From assembly GCF_014644315.1 (NCBI RefSeq), contig NZ_BMKL01000001.1:1623001-1687000 (forward strand): 64,000 bases of DNA, read 5' to 3'. The notes beneath the pieces were generated by a model, which was given only the letters and a program-made list of their open reading frames with translations, searched no databases and was not told the DNA's origin. Positions 26,031 through 35,600 of this stretch are shown here, one piece after another (the stretch's first letter is position 1; the number at the start of each line of letters is the position of its first letter). The DNA is from Tsuneonella deserti (GTDB lineage Bacteria > Pseudomonadota > Alphaproteobacteria > Sphingomonadales > Sphingomonadaceae). A program made the position numbers and the translations under genes.

Positions 26031-26741
26031 TTGCGCTTTCGTCCACACATCTTGTCGCGAAGGGTGCACAAGTGGCTCGCCCTCGCAATCGGTGTTCAGG
26101 CCGTCATCTGGACCCTGAGCGGTCTCTACATGACGGTCGTGCATATCGACACGATTCACGGCGACCATCTCGTCCGATCGGCGTTGCCCGCGCCTACTTC
26201 TGCTCGAGATCTTGCCAGCCCGATAGCGGCAGCGGCCGCGCTCCCAGGGGCGACGTCGGTGCGGCTGACCCGCGTCCTTGAACGCCCCATCTATGTCGTG
26301 ACGACCGGACAAGGCGAATACCGCTTCGATGCCCAGACCGCGAGGCCCTTGCCGCCCCCTACGCAAGACGAAATTAGGCGCGCCGCAGAATACTGGTTCA
26401 CCGGTCCCGGGCAGCTTTCGACGATCGCATTGATCGATCAGATTCCAAGCGAACTGCGGGGCCGCAAGCCGCCTCTTTGGCGGGTGGATTTCGAAGGTTG
26501 GAACCAGCCGACACTCTATTTTGCACCATCGACAGGCGAGCTCGTGAGCCGACGTCACGAACTGTGGCGAGTGTTCGACTTCCTGTGGATGATGCACATC
26601 ATGGATTACGAAACCCGCGATAATGTGAACAACCTGCTCCTGCGTGCATTCACGCTGGCCGCTCTCGCAACGGGAGCCTTCGGGGTGTGGCTGCTTTGGT
26701 TCGCCTTCTCGCGGCCCCGGCGGAAGGCCAGGGCTCGGTGA
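26031..26741 (+). CDS. PepSY-domain membrane protein, first of a tandem pair
   Basis: About 236 residues. An N-terminal membrane helix (RVHKWLALAIGVQAVIWTLS) and a periplasmic PepSY-like part (IYVVTTGQGEYRFDAQTARP, LWRVDFEGWNQPTLYFAPST) are followed by FLWMMHIMDYETRDN and a C-terminal helix (LAALATGAFGVWLLWFAF). PepSY proteins of this type accompany metal or siderophore reductase systems. I chose the TTG at 26031 (LRFRPHILSRRVHKW) with an AGGGG site; an ATG at 25923 is possible but adds an unlikely leader. It overlaps its paralog by one base. Confidence 0.75.
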   Translation: MRFRPHILSRRVHKWLALAIGVQAVIWTLSGLYMTVVHIDTIHGDHLVRSALPAPTSARDLASPIAAAAALPGATSVRLTRVLERPIYVVTTGQGEYRFDAQTARPLPPPTQDEIRRAAEYWFTGPGQLSTIALIDQIPSELRGRKPPLWRVDFEGWNQPTLYFAPSTGELVSRRHELWRVFDFLWMMHIMDYETRDNVNNLLLRAFTLAALATGAFGVWLLWFAFSRPRRKARAR

Positions 26742-27469
26742 TGGGCGTGCACACGCATACGCTGCGCGTGATCCACAAGTGGATCGGCCTAGTGATTGGC
26801 GCGCAATTTCTGCTCTGGACCCTCAGTGGGGCCGCGATGGCCCTCCTACCGATGGACGAAGTAGCCGGGGGCCCTGCGCGCAACCAAGATACTCGGCCAA
26901 ACCTCAGCACGATCGATCGCTGGCCGGAAGTCCAGAAACAGCTTGGCGGAATTGCCGTTGAAAGCTTGAAGGTGCGCACCCTGCTTGGCCGGGAGGTTTA
27001 TGAGATCTCCACTCCAACTCGCACACTACTGTTTGATGCCAAGAGCGCGACGACCATTCGCGTCGATGAACAAACCGCACGCGACATCGCCCTCTCATCG
27101 CACCCTGCCGCGGCGCCAGTGAAATCCGTCGATGCCCTCACCGAATTGCCAATGGCTGTGCGCGAACATAAGCTCCCGATCTGGCGCGTGAATTTCGCCG
27201 ACGACAGGGGCAGCAGCTATTTCGTCTCGGGTTCAACCGGAGAAGTGCTGGAGCGCCGAACCTCAGCATGGAGGCTGTGGGACTTCTTCTGGATGCTGCA
27301 CATCATGGACTACGGGGAGAGGGCGAGTTTCAACCACCCGCTCATAATAGTGGTTGGTTTCGCGGCGGTGTGGCTCGCGATCACGGGAACCTGGCTGCTA
27401 TTGCGGACTGGTTGGCGCACGGATTTCAAGCGGCTGCATCGCAAGAGTAGTCCTAGCCGGCCGTTGTGA
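26741..27469 (+). CDS. PepSY-domain membrane protein, second of a tandem pair
   Basis: A 242-residue paralog of the preceding protein with the same plan: RVIHKWIGLVIGAQFLLWTL helix, PepSY-like periplasmic part (REVYEISTPTRTLLFDAKSA, LPIWRVNFADDRGSSYFVSG), FFWMLHIMDYGERAS and a C-terminal helix (IIVVGFAAVWLAITGTWLLL). The ATG overlaps the upstream TGA. It is the last gene of the copper run before a 364-bp gap. The role is inferred only from location. Confidence 0.75.
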   Translation: MGVHTHTLRVIHKWIGLVIGAQFLLWTLSGAAMALLPMDEVAGGPARNQDTRPNLSTIDRWPEVQKQLGGIAVESLKVRTLLGREVYEISTPTRTLLFDAKSATTIRVDEQTARDIALSSHPAAAPVKSVDALTELPMAVREHKLPIWRVNFADDRGSSYFVSGSTGEVLERRTSAWRLWDFFWMLHIMDYGERASFNHPLIIVVGFAAVWLAITGTWLLLRTGWRTDFKRLHRKSSPSRPL

Positions 27470-27833
27470 GGCGAGAGGTTAGCAAGGGGCCTGTATGCAG
27501 GAGCTCCGCTTAGGCGGGTTGCGGAATGGCAACTTTGCGCGGCGCGAGCTCATAAGCAGTCAGTCTGCTACCGGCCCAATTCCTGCCATTCACACCACGA
27601 GCGGAGTGGGGTCCGCTTCTGGGCCGATTTCTGCCTGTCTGCTTATAAAGGGAGAATGGGACAAGCTGACTCTATCACGCTCGGTCGGGAACGTTTCCCT
27701 CTGCCTCGGCTGGTCGCGCAAGGAATGACGAACATCTGGCCACGGCTCGACGAAGGCCAGCACATTGTCGTCCAGGACGCACGCAGACCCAAATTCAGGC
27801 TAAGTTACTGGCGAACCTGGCCTGCAATTAGGT
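27470..27833. other. Intergenic region between the copper and the second metal cluster
   Basis: No credible gene. A part around 27550-27625 (AAGCAGTCAGTCTGCTACCG onward) resembles degenerate intergenic sequence near 17130-17205. It separates the convergent ends of the PepSY gene and the merR gene; a clear terminator hairpin was not found. Confidence 0.4.
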
Positions 27834-28244
27834 TCACAACGGACTCTGCGAGGCAGGTGCCAGAGCTTCGATGATTCGGCAGTCGGTCACAGAACCACCC
27901 GAACAGGATGAAATCACCGCAGCCAACTCCCGACGCAGTGCGGTCAAGTCAGCGAGTTTACGGTCCACCTCCTCCAAGTGCCTTGCAGCGATGCCATCCA
28001 CGCTTGAACAGTCAGGCCCCCTAGCGTCAGCCAGCTCCAATAACTGCCTGACTTGATCCAAGTTGAAACCAAGCTTCCGCGCTCTGCATATGAACGATAG
28101 CCGTGCAAGCTCGGCGCTGCCGTAGGACCGGTAGTTGCCTCCGGTTCGGCTTGGCGACCCCATCAGCCCGTTCTTCTCATAGAACCGTATCGTCACAGGC
28201 TTCACGCCCGTGGCCTTGCTCATCTGACCGATCGTGAGGCCCAT
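27834..28244 (-). CDS. MerR-family divalent-metal-responsive regulator (ZntR/CadR/PbrR type)
   Basis: A 136-residue MerR protein with HTH IGQMSKATGVKPVTIRFYEK and NYRSYGSAELARL. Cysteines lie at 79 (ARGPDCSS), 114 and 122 (SSCSGGSVTDC). Cys79 at the head of the dimer helix together with the C-terminal pair matches Zn/Cd/Pb sensors rather than CueR, where position 79 is Ser. It is divergent from the CDF carrier; the 19-bp-spacer promoter lies in the 70-bp gap with its -35 box only 3 bp from this start codon. Confidence 0.85.
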   Translation of the reverse strand: MGLTIGQMSKATGVKPVTIRFYEKNGLMGSPSRTGGNYRSYGSAELARLSFICRARKLGFNLDQVRQLLELADARGPDCSSVDGIAARHLEEVDRKLADLTALRRELAAVISSCSGGSVTDCRIIEALAPASQSPL

Positions 28245-28247
28245 CGC

Positions 28248-28278
28248 TTGACCCTATAGCTGGTATAAGGTGCATATG
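28248..28278 (+). promoter_or_regulatory. MerR-type promoter and operator for the CDF operon
   Basis: TTGACC (28248-28253) and CATATG (28273-28278) are 19 bp apart. The near-perfect inverted repeat ACCCTATA-N5-TATAAGGT (28251-28271) fills the spacer, as in ZntR/CadR/PbrR promoters. Confidence 0.8.
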
Positions 28279-28314
28279 AGCTGCCGACTCGGATTTTGTC
28301 GAGAAGGATCAGGT

Positions 28315-28950
28315 ATGAGCGCTAGTTGCTGCAGCCATAACTCCATGGATCAATCAATGAATGATCCAAGATGGCGCAGAGCGCTATGGATCGCGCTCAT
28401 ACTCAATGCGGGTATGTTCGGACTGGAGATCGTCGCAGGTCTGACCGCAGACTCACGCGCCCTCATGGCCGACGCGATCGACTTTTTGGGCGACAGTGGA
28501 AATTACGCACTGAGCCTCGCGGTGGCTTCCATGGCGTTGGCGTGGCGAGCGCGCGCCGCTGTGGTGAAGGCCGCAACGATGCTGGTGTTCGGACTTAGCG
28601 TTGTTGGAGTCACTGCATGGAGCGCGCTTTTCGGCACATCTCCGCAAGCCGAGACAATGGGACTGGTCGGTTTGCTGGCGCTCGGCGTCAATGTGTTTGT
28701 GGCGGCAATCTTGTATCGCTTTCGCGCGGGCGACTCAAACATGCGGTCGGTATGGATCTGCTCGCGAAACGATGCGATCGGTAACCTGGCCGTGATGCTC
28801 GCGGCGCTCGGCGTGTTCGGCACCGGCCAGGCTTGGCCAGATTTGCTAGTTGCCTCGATCATGGCGGTCCTCGCAGTCTGGGGAAGCATCAGCATCTTTC
28901 GCCAGGCGCGGGATGAGCTTCGTGCCTCGCCGCAGGTGAGCCATGCCTAA
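28315..28950 (+). CDS. Cation transporter of the CDF type
   Basis: A 211-residue membrane protein. The N-terminus has a Cys/His patch (SASCCSHNS). Five to six helices follow, with the CDF-like metal-site segments ALMADAIDFLGDSGNYAL (Asp-x3-Asp) and SRNDAIGNLAVML (Asn-Asp). It lacks the usual cytoplasmic C-terminal domain. It probably expels Zn(II), Cd(II) or a related ion. The start at 28315 has AAGGATC upstream; the frame extends further but overlaps the operator. Its expression should depend on the divergent MerR. Confidence 0.8.
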   Translation: MSASCCSHNSMDQSMNDPRWRRALWIALILNAGMFGLEIVAGLTADSRALMADAIDFLGDSGNYALSLAVASMALAWRARAAVVKAATMLVFGLSVVGVTAWSALFGTSPQAETMGLVGLLALGVNVFVAAILYRFRAGDSNMRSVWICSRNDAIGNLAVMLAALGVFGTGQAWPDLLVASIMAVLAVWGSISIFRQARDELRASPQVSHA

Positions 28951-29290
28951 ACACAACCGTTCGCGTCTCGTGGATCGTGAGTTGTCGCAGTTTGCCTCGG
29001 CTCGTTACGAGGGCGATGTCGCTGGGGCGTGGCGCGCGTTGGAACGCGCCCACATCCTGGGACAGACGGTTATACTGCTGCACTTCGTCGTGCACATGCG
29101 TATGCTATCATTTGCCTTGCAAACTCGAGATTTTCGCGAAACTGGGGGACAGCTTTTCAGATTGGCCTTGATACCGATCGGGCACGCTCTCAGGCGGCTG
29201 CCTTCAGGAAATACCGGAAGATCTGACGTGTCGGCTTTCGCAATTATGCCGGTCCCCAAAGATGTCGCGGTCGAACTTGCGCAAGACTGA
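28943..29290 (+). CDS. DUF3703 protein
   Basis: A 115-residue protein with the features of DUF3703: AWRALERAHILGQ, HFVVHMRMLSFA, RDFRETGGQLFRL and the terminal RRLPSGNTGRSDVSAF. This small family has no assigned function and is often next to MerR and CDF genes in metal clusters. The His and Met residues in two helices could bind a metal. The start overlaps the CDF stop, so it is in the same operon. Confidence 0.8.
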   Translation: MPKHNRSRLVDRELSQFASARYEGDVAGAWRALERAHILGQTVILLHFVVHMRMLSFALQTRDFRETGGQLFRLALIPIGHALRRLPSGNTGRSDVSAFAIMPVPKDVAVELAQD

Positions 29291-29351
29291 GGCCAACCAT
29301 CTCAATGGTTAGGGCCTTTCCGTTTGAAGTCGTTGCTGCTAGCGCCGCCGC

Positions 29352-29687
29352 GTGATCCATCGCGCGCTTCTCTTGCTGGCGACAATCGCATTCGCGGTTG
29401 GCGCGGTCGTATGCCAACCGGCCACGGCAGCGAGCGATGCCGATTGTATCCCGGAGATCAGCGAAGCCACCGGGCACTATGACGGCGATAGCGATCAGTC
29501 TTCGCATAGCGGGGGCAAGGAAGCAGCGCATCATCATGCGCCATGCTCCGGCCACTACGCAGCATCGTCGCGGCTTGAGTCGGTCGGGTTTGCTCGCTCC
29601 TTGTTGCTCGGCTTTGGGTCGCCATTATCTGATGATTGGCGTCCGCTCGCGCACGGCTTCGAGCAGTTGAGGCCACCGATCGCCTGA
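29352..29687 (+). CDS. Small exported His-rich protein upstream of czcC (possible leader)
   Basis: A 111-residue protein starting with GTG 29352, with a Sec signal (RALLLLATIAFAVGAVVC). The mature part has two Cys and a His/Ser cluster (SHSGGKEAAHHHAPCSGHY), typical of small periplasmic proteins that precede czc operons. Its stop codon lies inside the 5' arm of a long hairpin whose 3' arm covers the czcC ribosome site, so its translation may open czcC to ribosomes. The protein may bind Zn, Co or Cd in the periplasm (inference). Confidence 0.7.
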   Translation: MIHRALLLLATIAFAVGAVVCQPATAASDADCIPEISEATGHYDGDSDQSSHSGGKEAAHHHAPCSGHYAASSRLESVGFARSLLLGFGSPLSDDWRPLAHGFEQLRPPIA

Positions 29688-29733
29688 CGAACTCCGCGCG
29701 CCGCACCCAGCGGCGCTGAGAGTGTTCGTCAGG
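29683..29733 (+). promoter_or_regulatory. Long hairpin joining a stop codon to the czcC Shine-Dalgarno
   Basis: CCTGACGAAC (29683-29692) pairs perfectly with GTTCGTCAGG (29724-29733). Inside it GCGCCGC (29698-29704) pairs with GCGGCGC (29710-29716). The 5' arm contains the upstream TGA (29685-29687), and the 3' arm overlaps AGGAG (29731-29735), the czcC ribosome site. Confidence 0.75.
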
Positions 29734-29742
29734 AGCTAATCA

Positions 29743-31065
29743 ATGAAATCGATGTTCGCTGCGGCATGTGCCGTGGCTGCGGTCGGGGCACATTGCTCCG
29801 CGGCCGCGCAAGTCCCGAACGTGGCGACCCCACGGATGGGCACCGAAGCTGCCGGTCCCCCGGCACCCGAAACGGCATATGAACCACTTGCGTCCGTGCG
29901 CACCGGTCCGCTGCCCCCATCCTTGTCCCTGGCAGATGCCCTGTCCGAAGGACTAGCACGTTCGCAGGCCATCATTGCCGCCGAGGCTGACGTGCGAGCA
30001 GCCCGTGGGCGTCTGCGTCAGGCTGGTTATCGAGCCAATCCCGAATTGAGCCTGGAAGTCGAGAATGTTCTCGGCACCGGCGAACTGGCGGGACTTCGGG
30101 CGATGGAGACGACGCTCTCCGTCAATCAGAGGCTCGATCTCGCCGGGCGACGGGGTGCGCGAGTGCGGTTCGCACAAGCCGAGCTGATCGTTCAGCAACT
30201 GCGCCTGGCGATAGTTCAGGCCGATCTGCAGTTTACCGTCCGAGAACAATTTGCTCGCGCGGTCGCGGCCCGAGAAAAGCTCGCGCAGGCCAGCGATACA
30301 GTGGCCCGAGCTCGTGAGCTATCTCGTGTAGCCGGTGTCTTGGTAGAAGTGGGTCGCGATCCTCCGCTTCGGGCGATCCGCGCTCGATCGGCGTTGGCCC
30401 AAGCCGTTGCCGATGAAGAAGCAGCTCGTGCCGAAGACTTGGCTGCACGTTCGTTGCTTGCAGCAGCTTTGGGATCCAGTCGCGCCATAGCGTTCGTCGA
30501 GGGCGACATGAGCCTCCCGCCACCAAGCGTCGTGGGCAGTCCACTCGAATTGCGATTGGCCGATGCTGAAAGAGCATCCGCGGAGGCTTCGCTGGCAATT
30601 GAGCTGACCGCTAACCGCCTTGATCCTGCAGTTGGGCTGGGAGTGCGGCACATTCGCGAGACCGGGGACATTGGCCTGGTCGGCGGTGTATCAATTCCGT
30701 TGCCCGTATTTGACCGCAATCGTGGCGGGATCTCCGCTGCGCGTGCCGCGCTCGAAGGTGCCGAAGCTCGGCGGGCAGGAGCGGAAATCGCGGCGGATGC
30801 TCGTGCCCGGAACGCGCGCGGCGCGGTGGACGCGAACTTGCGCAGGGTCGAAGCATTAGAGCAGTCGGCCATCCCCGAGGCTGCTGAAGCCTTACGCTTG
30901 GCCGAACTCTCGTATCGCGAAGGACGAGCGACCCTCCTCGAACTTCTCGACACCCAAGAATCCTACACAGCCGCGCGTGCCGCACTGACGGATGCACGCC
31001 TCGCGCTGGCGCTCGCGCAAGCAGAACTCGCCCGAGCCGTTGCTACCGGAGACACCGAATCATGA
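29743..31065 (+). CDS. czcC: CzcC-type outer-membrane factor (TolC family)
   Basis: A 440-residue outer-membrane efflux channel with a signal (cleaved near HCSAAAQ). Two TolC-type repeats of long helices follow (SLADALSEGLARSQAIIAAE, EALRLAELSYREGRATLLEL), with the canonical YREGRATLLELLDTQ in the second. It forms the outer-membrane exit of a tripartite heavy-metal pump with the CzcB and CzcA encoded next. A good AGGAG site lies 7 bases upstream but is partly sequestered in a hairpin. The end overlaps czcB by four bases. Confidence 0.9.
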   Translation: MKSMFAAACAVAAVGAHCSAAAQVPNVATPRMGTEAAGPPAPETAYEPLASVRTGPLPPSLSLADALSEGLARSQAIIAAEADVRAARGRLRQAGYRANPELSLEVENVLGTGELAGLRAMETTLSVNQRLDLAGRRGARVRFAQAELIVQQLRLAIVQADLQFTVREQFARAVAAREKLAQASDTVARARELSRVAGVLVEVGRDPPLRAIRARSALAQAVADEEAARAEDLAARSLLAAALGSSRAIAFVEGDMSLPPPSVVGSPLELRLADAERASAEASLAIELTANRLDPAVGLGVRHIRETGDIGLVGGVSIPLPVFDRNRGGISAARAALEGAEARRAGAEIAADARARNARGAVDANLRRVEALEQSAIPEAAEALRLAELSYREGRATLLELLDTQESYTAARAALTDARLALALAQAELARAVATGDTES

Positions 31066-32255
31066 ACACAATCGTCGAACGCGTCCGCATACTGCGCGAC
31101 GAGCCAAAGGCCCGCCTATGGGCGGGGGTCGCGGCCGTGGCCTTGGTCGCCGGGATTGGGGGACTCCTCATCGGACGATCGTCCGCTCCTCAGCCGGAAG
31201 TGCCGACCGCACCTGCAGAAGAAGATCACGCCGAAGGCCCAGAAGGCTTTATCGCCATCGCTCGCGAGCAGCTTGCACCGAACGGAATCGTGGTGGAACG
31301 GGTCACGGCTGGCTCCCTCACGGATGAGATTATTGCGCAGGCCACCGTCGGTGCGCCGCCTGAAGGGGCCGGGGTGCTGACGGCACGGGCGGACGGCGCA
31401 GTGGTGCGCATGTTCAAGCAGCTCGGCGACCCCGTCGGGACAGGTGAGACCATAGCCCTCCTCGAAAGCAGGGAAGCGGCAAGCTTTGTCGCCGAGCGGA
31501 ACACGGCCGCAGCACAGGCCCAGGCTGCAAGGGCTGCCGCCGCACGAGAACAACGCCTGTTCGACGCTAAGATCACCGCTCGGCAGGACTTGGAAGCGGC
31601 GATTGCCGCGCGCCGCATAGCCGAAGCGGAACTTCAGCGCGCAGACGCCGCTGTCAGCGCGGCAGGGGTTGCGGGGGGCGGGCGATACCTTGCTGTCCGC
31701 AGTCCGATTGGCGGTCGCATCACCGAGGTCAACACTCGGCTCGGCGCGTTCGTCACCGCAGGGGCGGAACTGTTCAACGTCGCGGACCCGACCCGCATCC
31801 AGGTCGAAGCTGCCGTCCCCGTGGCTGACGCCCGGCGGCTTGCACCTGGCGACAGGGCCTTTGTTGAGTTGTCGAACGGTGAGCGGACCGAAGCCGTCGT
31901 TCGTTCTTCAACCCCAGCGCTCGATCCGGAAAGCCGCGCAGCCACCGTGGTGCTTCGTGTGATCGGCCCAGCAGGCGGCCTGACACAAGGTCAGGCCGTG
32001 CGCGTGCGCATCGTGCCCAGCGGCAGCGTGGCTGGCGGAATTGTCCTGCCTGAAGAGGCGATCCAGCAGATAGAAGGCAAGGACAGTGTGTTCGTGGCGG
32101 TCAAGGGCGGATTTCGCGCTGTGCCTGTCGCAACGGGACAGCGTAGCGGCGGCCGGGTCGAGATCGTTTCGGGACTGAAGGAAGGCCAAACGGTCGTCAC
32201 CCGCGGCGCGTTCGCGCTGAAGTCACAGCTCGGGGCCAGCGAGGCTGAGCATTAG
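31062..32255 (+). CDS. czcB: CzcB-type periplasmic adaptor (membrane fusion protein)
   Basis: A 397-residue adaptor. A membrane anchor at residues about 24-41 is followed by an acidic/His stretch (EEDHAEGPEGF). The lipoyl-type halves are GVLTARADGAVVRMFKQLGD and VRSPIGGRITEVNTRLGAFV, flanking a coiled-coil hairpin (NTAAAQAQAARAAAAREQRL). The barrel and proximal domains (VLPEEAIQQIEGKDSVFVAV, GLKEGQTVVTRGAF) finish the protein. It links CzcA and CzcC. The ATG overlaps the czcC stop. Confidence 0.9.
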   Translation: MNTIVERVRILRDEPKARLWAGVAAVALVAGIGGLLIGRSSAPQPEVPTAPAEEDHAEGPEGFIAIAREQLAPNGIVVERVTAGSLTDEIIAQATVGAPPEGAGVLTARADGAVVRMFKQLGDPVGTGETIALLESREAASFVAERNTAAAQAQAARAAAAREQRLFDAKITARQDLEAAIAARRIAEAELQRADAAVSAAGVAGGGRYLAVRSPIGGRITEVNTRLGAFVTAGAELFNVADPTRIQVEAAVPVADARRLAPGDRAFVELSNGERTEAVVRSSTPALDPESRAATVVLRVIGPAGGLTQGQAVRVRIVPSGSVAGGIVLPEEAIQQIEGKDSVFVAVKGGFRAVPVATGQRSGGRVEIVSGLKEGQTVVTRGAFALKSQLGASEAEH

Positions 32256-32663
32256 GTGCGTGCTCTGTTCGTCGCGACAGCCGTGATGACATTGGCTACG
32301 GGTTGCGCAGCGACCAAGGCGTTGCAGAACCCTGCGCGGGTCGAAGTCCTGCCCAACGACGACTTCGAGCTTTCCGGCGTGCGTGTCGGCATTCGGGGTA
32401 GCTCACTGGAAGTCATCGGGGCCGTCCGACGACGGCACCCGCTAGCTCGCGCGATCGGCGCCCACCTTGTCGTGGAGGCCTTTCGCGGGAATGAGCGTCT
32501 GGCTGGCAAACGGGCCTGGTGGTCTGTGATGTCCATGCACCGGCTACCCGGGGGCCGCTTCCAGTCGCTGCTGGCCGGTGACGCGCTTCGCGCCGACCGC
32601 GTGCGCATCGCAATTCATCCTTTTCACCGGCGTGAAGCCGAACAGGACAACCTAAATGATTGA
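32256..32663 (+). CDS. Small lipoprotein between czcB and czcA
   Basis: A 135-residue lipoprotein with lipobox LATGC (about Cys17). It starts with GTG immediately after the czcB stop and overlaps the czcA start by eight bases. The mature part (RVEVLPNDDFELSGVRVGIR, HPLARAIGAHLVVEAFRGNE) looks like a small beta-rich fold with few metal ligands. I do not recognise it; classical czcCBA operons have no gene here. It may be an accessory subunit of the pump (inference). Confidence 0.7.
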   Translation: MRALFVATAVMTLATGCAATKALQNPARVEVLPNDDFELSGVRVGIRGSSLEVIGAVRRRHPLARAIGAHLVVEAFRGNERLAGKRAWWSVMSMHRLPGGRFQSLLAGDALRADRVRIAIHPFHRREAEQDNLND

Positions 32664-35600
32664 CCGTCTCTTGGACGCTTCCGTCCGATTTCGCTGGGTA
32701 GTGCTCGCCGTAACCGCCCTCGTTGCTCTCTACGGAGCGTTTCAACTCGCCCGACTTCCGATCGATGCGGTGCCAGACATCACCAACAAGCAGGTCCAAG
32801 TGAACATTTCGGCCGGGCAGTTCAGTCCGGTCGATATGGAACGCCTAGTGACATTTCCGGTCGAGAACTCCCTCGCCGGGATTCCTGGCCTTGATTACAC
32901 TCGCTCCATATCTCGGAACGGCTTCGCGCAAGTCACCGCTGTGTTCGACGAGAGCGCAGACCTCTACTTTGCCCGACAACAGGTGGCCGAGCGGTTGGCA
33001 CAAGCGGCGGAAAGCCTGCCTGACGGTGTGCAGCCTCAGATGGGCCCCGTTTCGACTGGCCTCGGCGAGGTGTTGATGTGGTCGGTCGATTACGAATCAA
33101 GTGCCTCGCGTCAGTCACCCAAGATTTCAGGGCGTCCTGGCTTCCAGCCTGACGGCAGCTACCTCACCGTGGATGGTGAACTGCTAACAGATGAAACAGC
33201 GCGACTGGCATATCTGCGCACGGTGCAGGACTGGGTCATTCGCCCACAACTGCGTGCAGTCGATGGCGTAGCTGGGATCGATAGCATCGGCGGTTTCGAG
33301 AAGCAGTTCGTCGTCCAGCCCGACCCAAGTAAATTGGCGGGCTACGGTGTGTCTTTTAGCGAACTGGCTGATGCGCTCGAACGGGCCAACTTGTCGGTGG
33401 GGGCGAATTTCATCCAGCGTGGCGGCGAGGCCTTTCTCGTGCGCGCGGATGCTCGCATCCGGCATATCGACGAGATCGGCAGGACGGTAATCGCCAACCG
33501 AGGTGGGTTGCCCATCACGGTCGCGGACGTCGCCGCAGTCCGACTCGGCGGGGAATTACGCACTGGTGCCGCCTCCTACAACGGCAAGGAAGTGGTGATT
33601 GGAACCGCCCTCATGTTGGCGGGCGAGAACAGCCGCATCGTCGCTCAAGCGGTGTCGGAAAGACTGGGCGAGATCACAAAATCTCTGCCGCCGGGCGTTC
33701 GCCTCACTCCACTTTACAATCGCTCGGCGCTCGTGGACGCCACGATTGCCACGGTCGAGAAGAACCTGGTCGAAGGCGCGCTTCTAGTCATTGTCGCGCT
33801 ATTCTGGCTGCTCGGCAATATCCGCGCGGCGGTCATCGCCGCGCTGGTCATACCGCTCTCGTTTCTCATGATGGCGATCGGGATGAACCGCTACGGCGTC
33901 TCCGGTAACCTCATGAGCCTTGGCGCGCTCGACTTCGGTCTGATCGTCGATGGTTCAATCATCATCATCGAAAACTGCCTACGTCGGCTCGCCGAAAGGC
34001 AGCATCACGAAGGTAGACTACTCGACCTAAGCGAGAGGCTCCATGAGGTGTTCGAGGCCGCCAAGGAAATGGTCCGTCCGACGTTGTTCGGACAAGCCAT
34101 CATCCTGCTCGTTTTCGCTCCGCTGCTGACCTTCAATGGGGTCGAGGGCAAGATGTTCACGCCGATGGCTATCACGGTCATCTTGGCGTTGGTCGCAGCG
34201 TTCATCCTCTCGCTGACTTTCGTGCCCGCAATGGTGGCCGTGTTGATCCGAAACCGCGTGTCCGAAGAGGACGTGTCGGCAATCCGCTGGATCAAGGATC
34301 GATATCGTCCCCGGCTCAACCATGTGCTGGCCGCGCCGAAGAAGTTCGCCTTGGCCGGTGTAGGAGCATTCGCGCTCGCGGGCGTGCTATTCATGACGCT
34401 TGGACAGGAGTTCATCCCACAGCTCGACGAGGGCGACCTTGCGATGCAGGCCATCCGCATTCCCTCCACCTCGCTCGACCAGTCGCTCACCATGCAGCGG
34501 CGGGTCGAAGGAGCCATCGCGTCGTTGCCTGAAGTCTCGTTTATCTACTCGAAGACGGGCACCGCCGAGGTGGCCACCGATCCGATGCCGCAGAACGCAT
34601 CAGACGCGTTTGTCATCCTCAAACCGAAGGAAAAGTGGCCTGACGGCGTGAACTCGAAGGAAGACGTCGTCGAACGCATCGAGGCAAAGATGAAGACGCT
34701 CACCGGCAATGGCTTTGAAGTAAGCCAGCCGATCGAGATGCGGTTCAACGAATTGATTGCCGGTGTTCGGGGAGACGTAGCGATCAAGCTTTTCGGCGAT
34801 GATCTTGAACAGCTCGAACAGCTTGCCGGACAGGTAGCGCGAGCGATCGGGGACGTGGAAGGAACCGCAGATTTGCGCGTCGAGCAAACCGGTGGATTTC
34901 CCACGCTCGACGTGCAGTTCGATCGCGATGCAATTTCGCGCTACGGGCTGTCTGCCGAGGACGTTGCCGACACCGTCGCTGCTGCCTTGGGTGGGCGGGA
35001 AGCGGGTCTCGTGTTTGAAGGTGACCGCCGGTTCGATATCGTGGTCAGGCTGGACAACGCTACGCGCGACAGTCTTGACGCTATCGGCGCGTTACCCGTC
35101 ATGCTCGAAGGCGGTTCCGGACCCCGTGCATCAGTTCCGCTGCGCGAAGTTGCCCGATTCACTTACAGCGAAGGCGTGAACCAGGTTAGCCGCGAAAACG
35201 GTCAGCGGCGCATCGTGGTTCAGGCCAACGTCCGTGGACGAGACCTCGGCTCCTATGTCGAGGCGGCACGCACTGCCGTGAACGAGAAGGTGAAAGTGCC
35301 ACCTGGCGTCTTCATCACTTGGGGCGGGCAATACGAGAATCTTCAAGCGGCTTCGCAGCGCCTAATGATCGTTATTCCTCTCGTTTTCGCGTTGATCTTC
35401 GGAATTCTCTTCCTCGCACTGCGGAGCCTCAGTTCCGCGCTAACGGTATATTCCGCAGTTCCGCTCGGACTCGCCGGGGGCGTTTACGGGCTCTTCCTGG
35501 CAGGTTTGCCTTTCTCGATTTCCGCGGCAGTCGGCTTCATCGTGTTGTCCGGTGTTACCGTGCTCAACGGGTTGGTCGTGATGAGCGGCATTACCCAACG

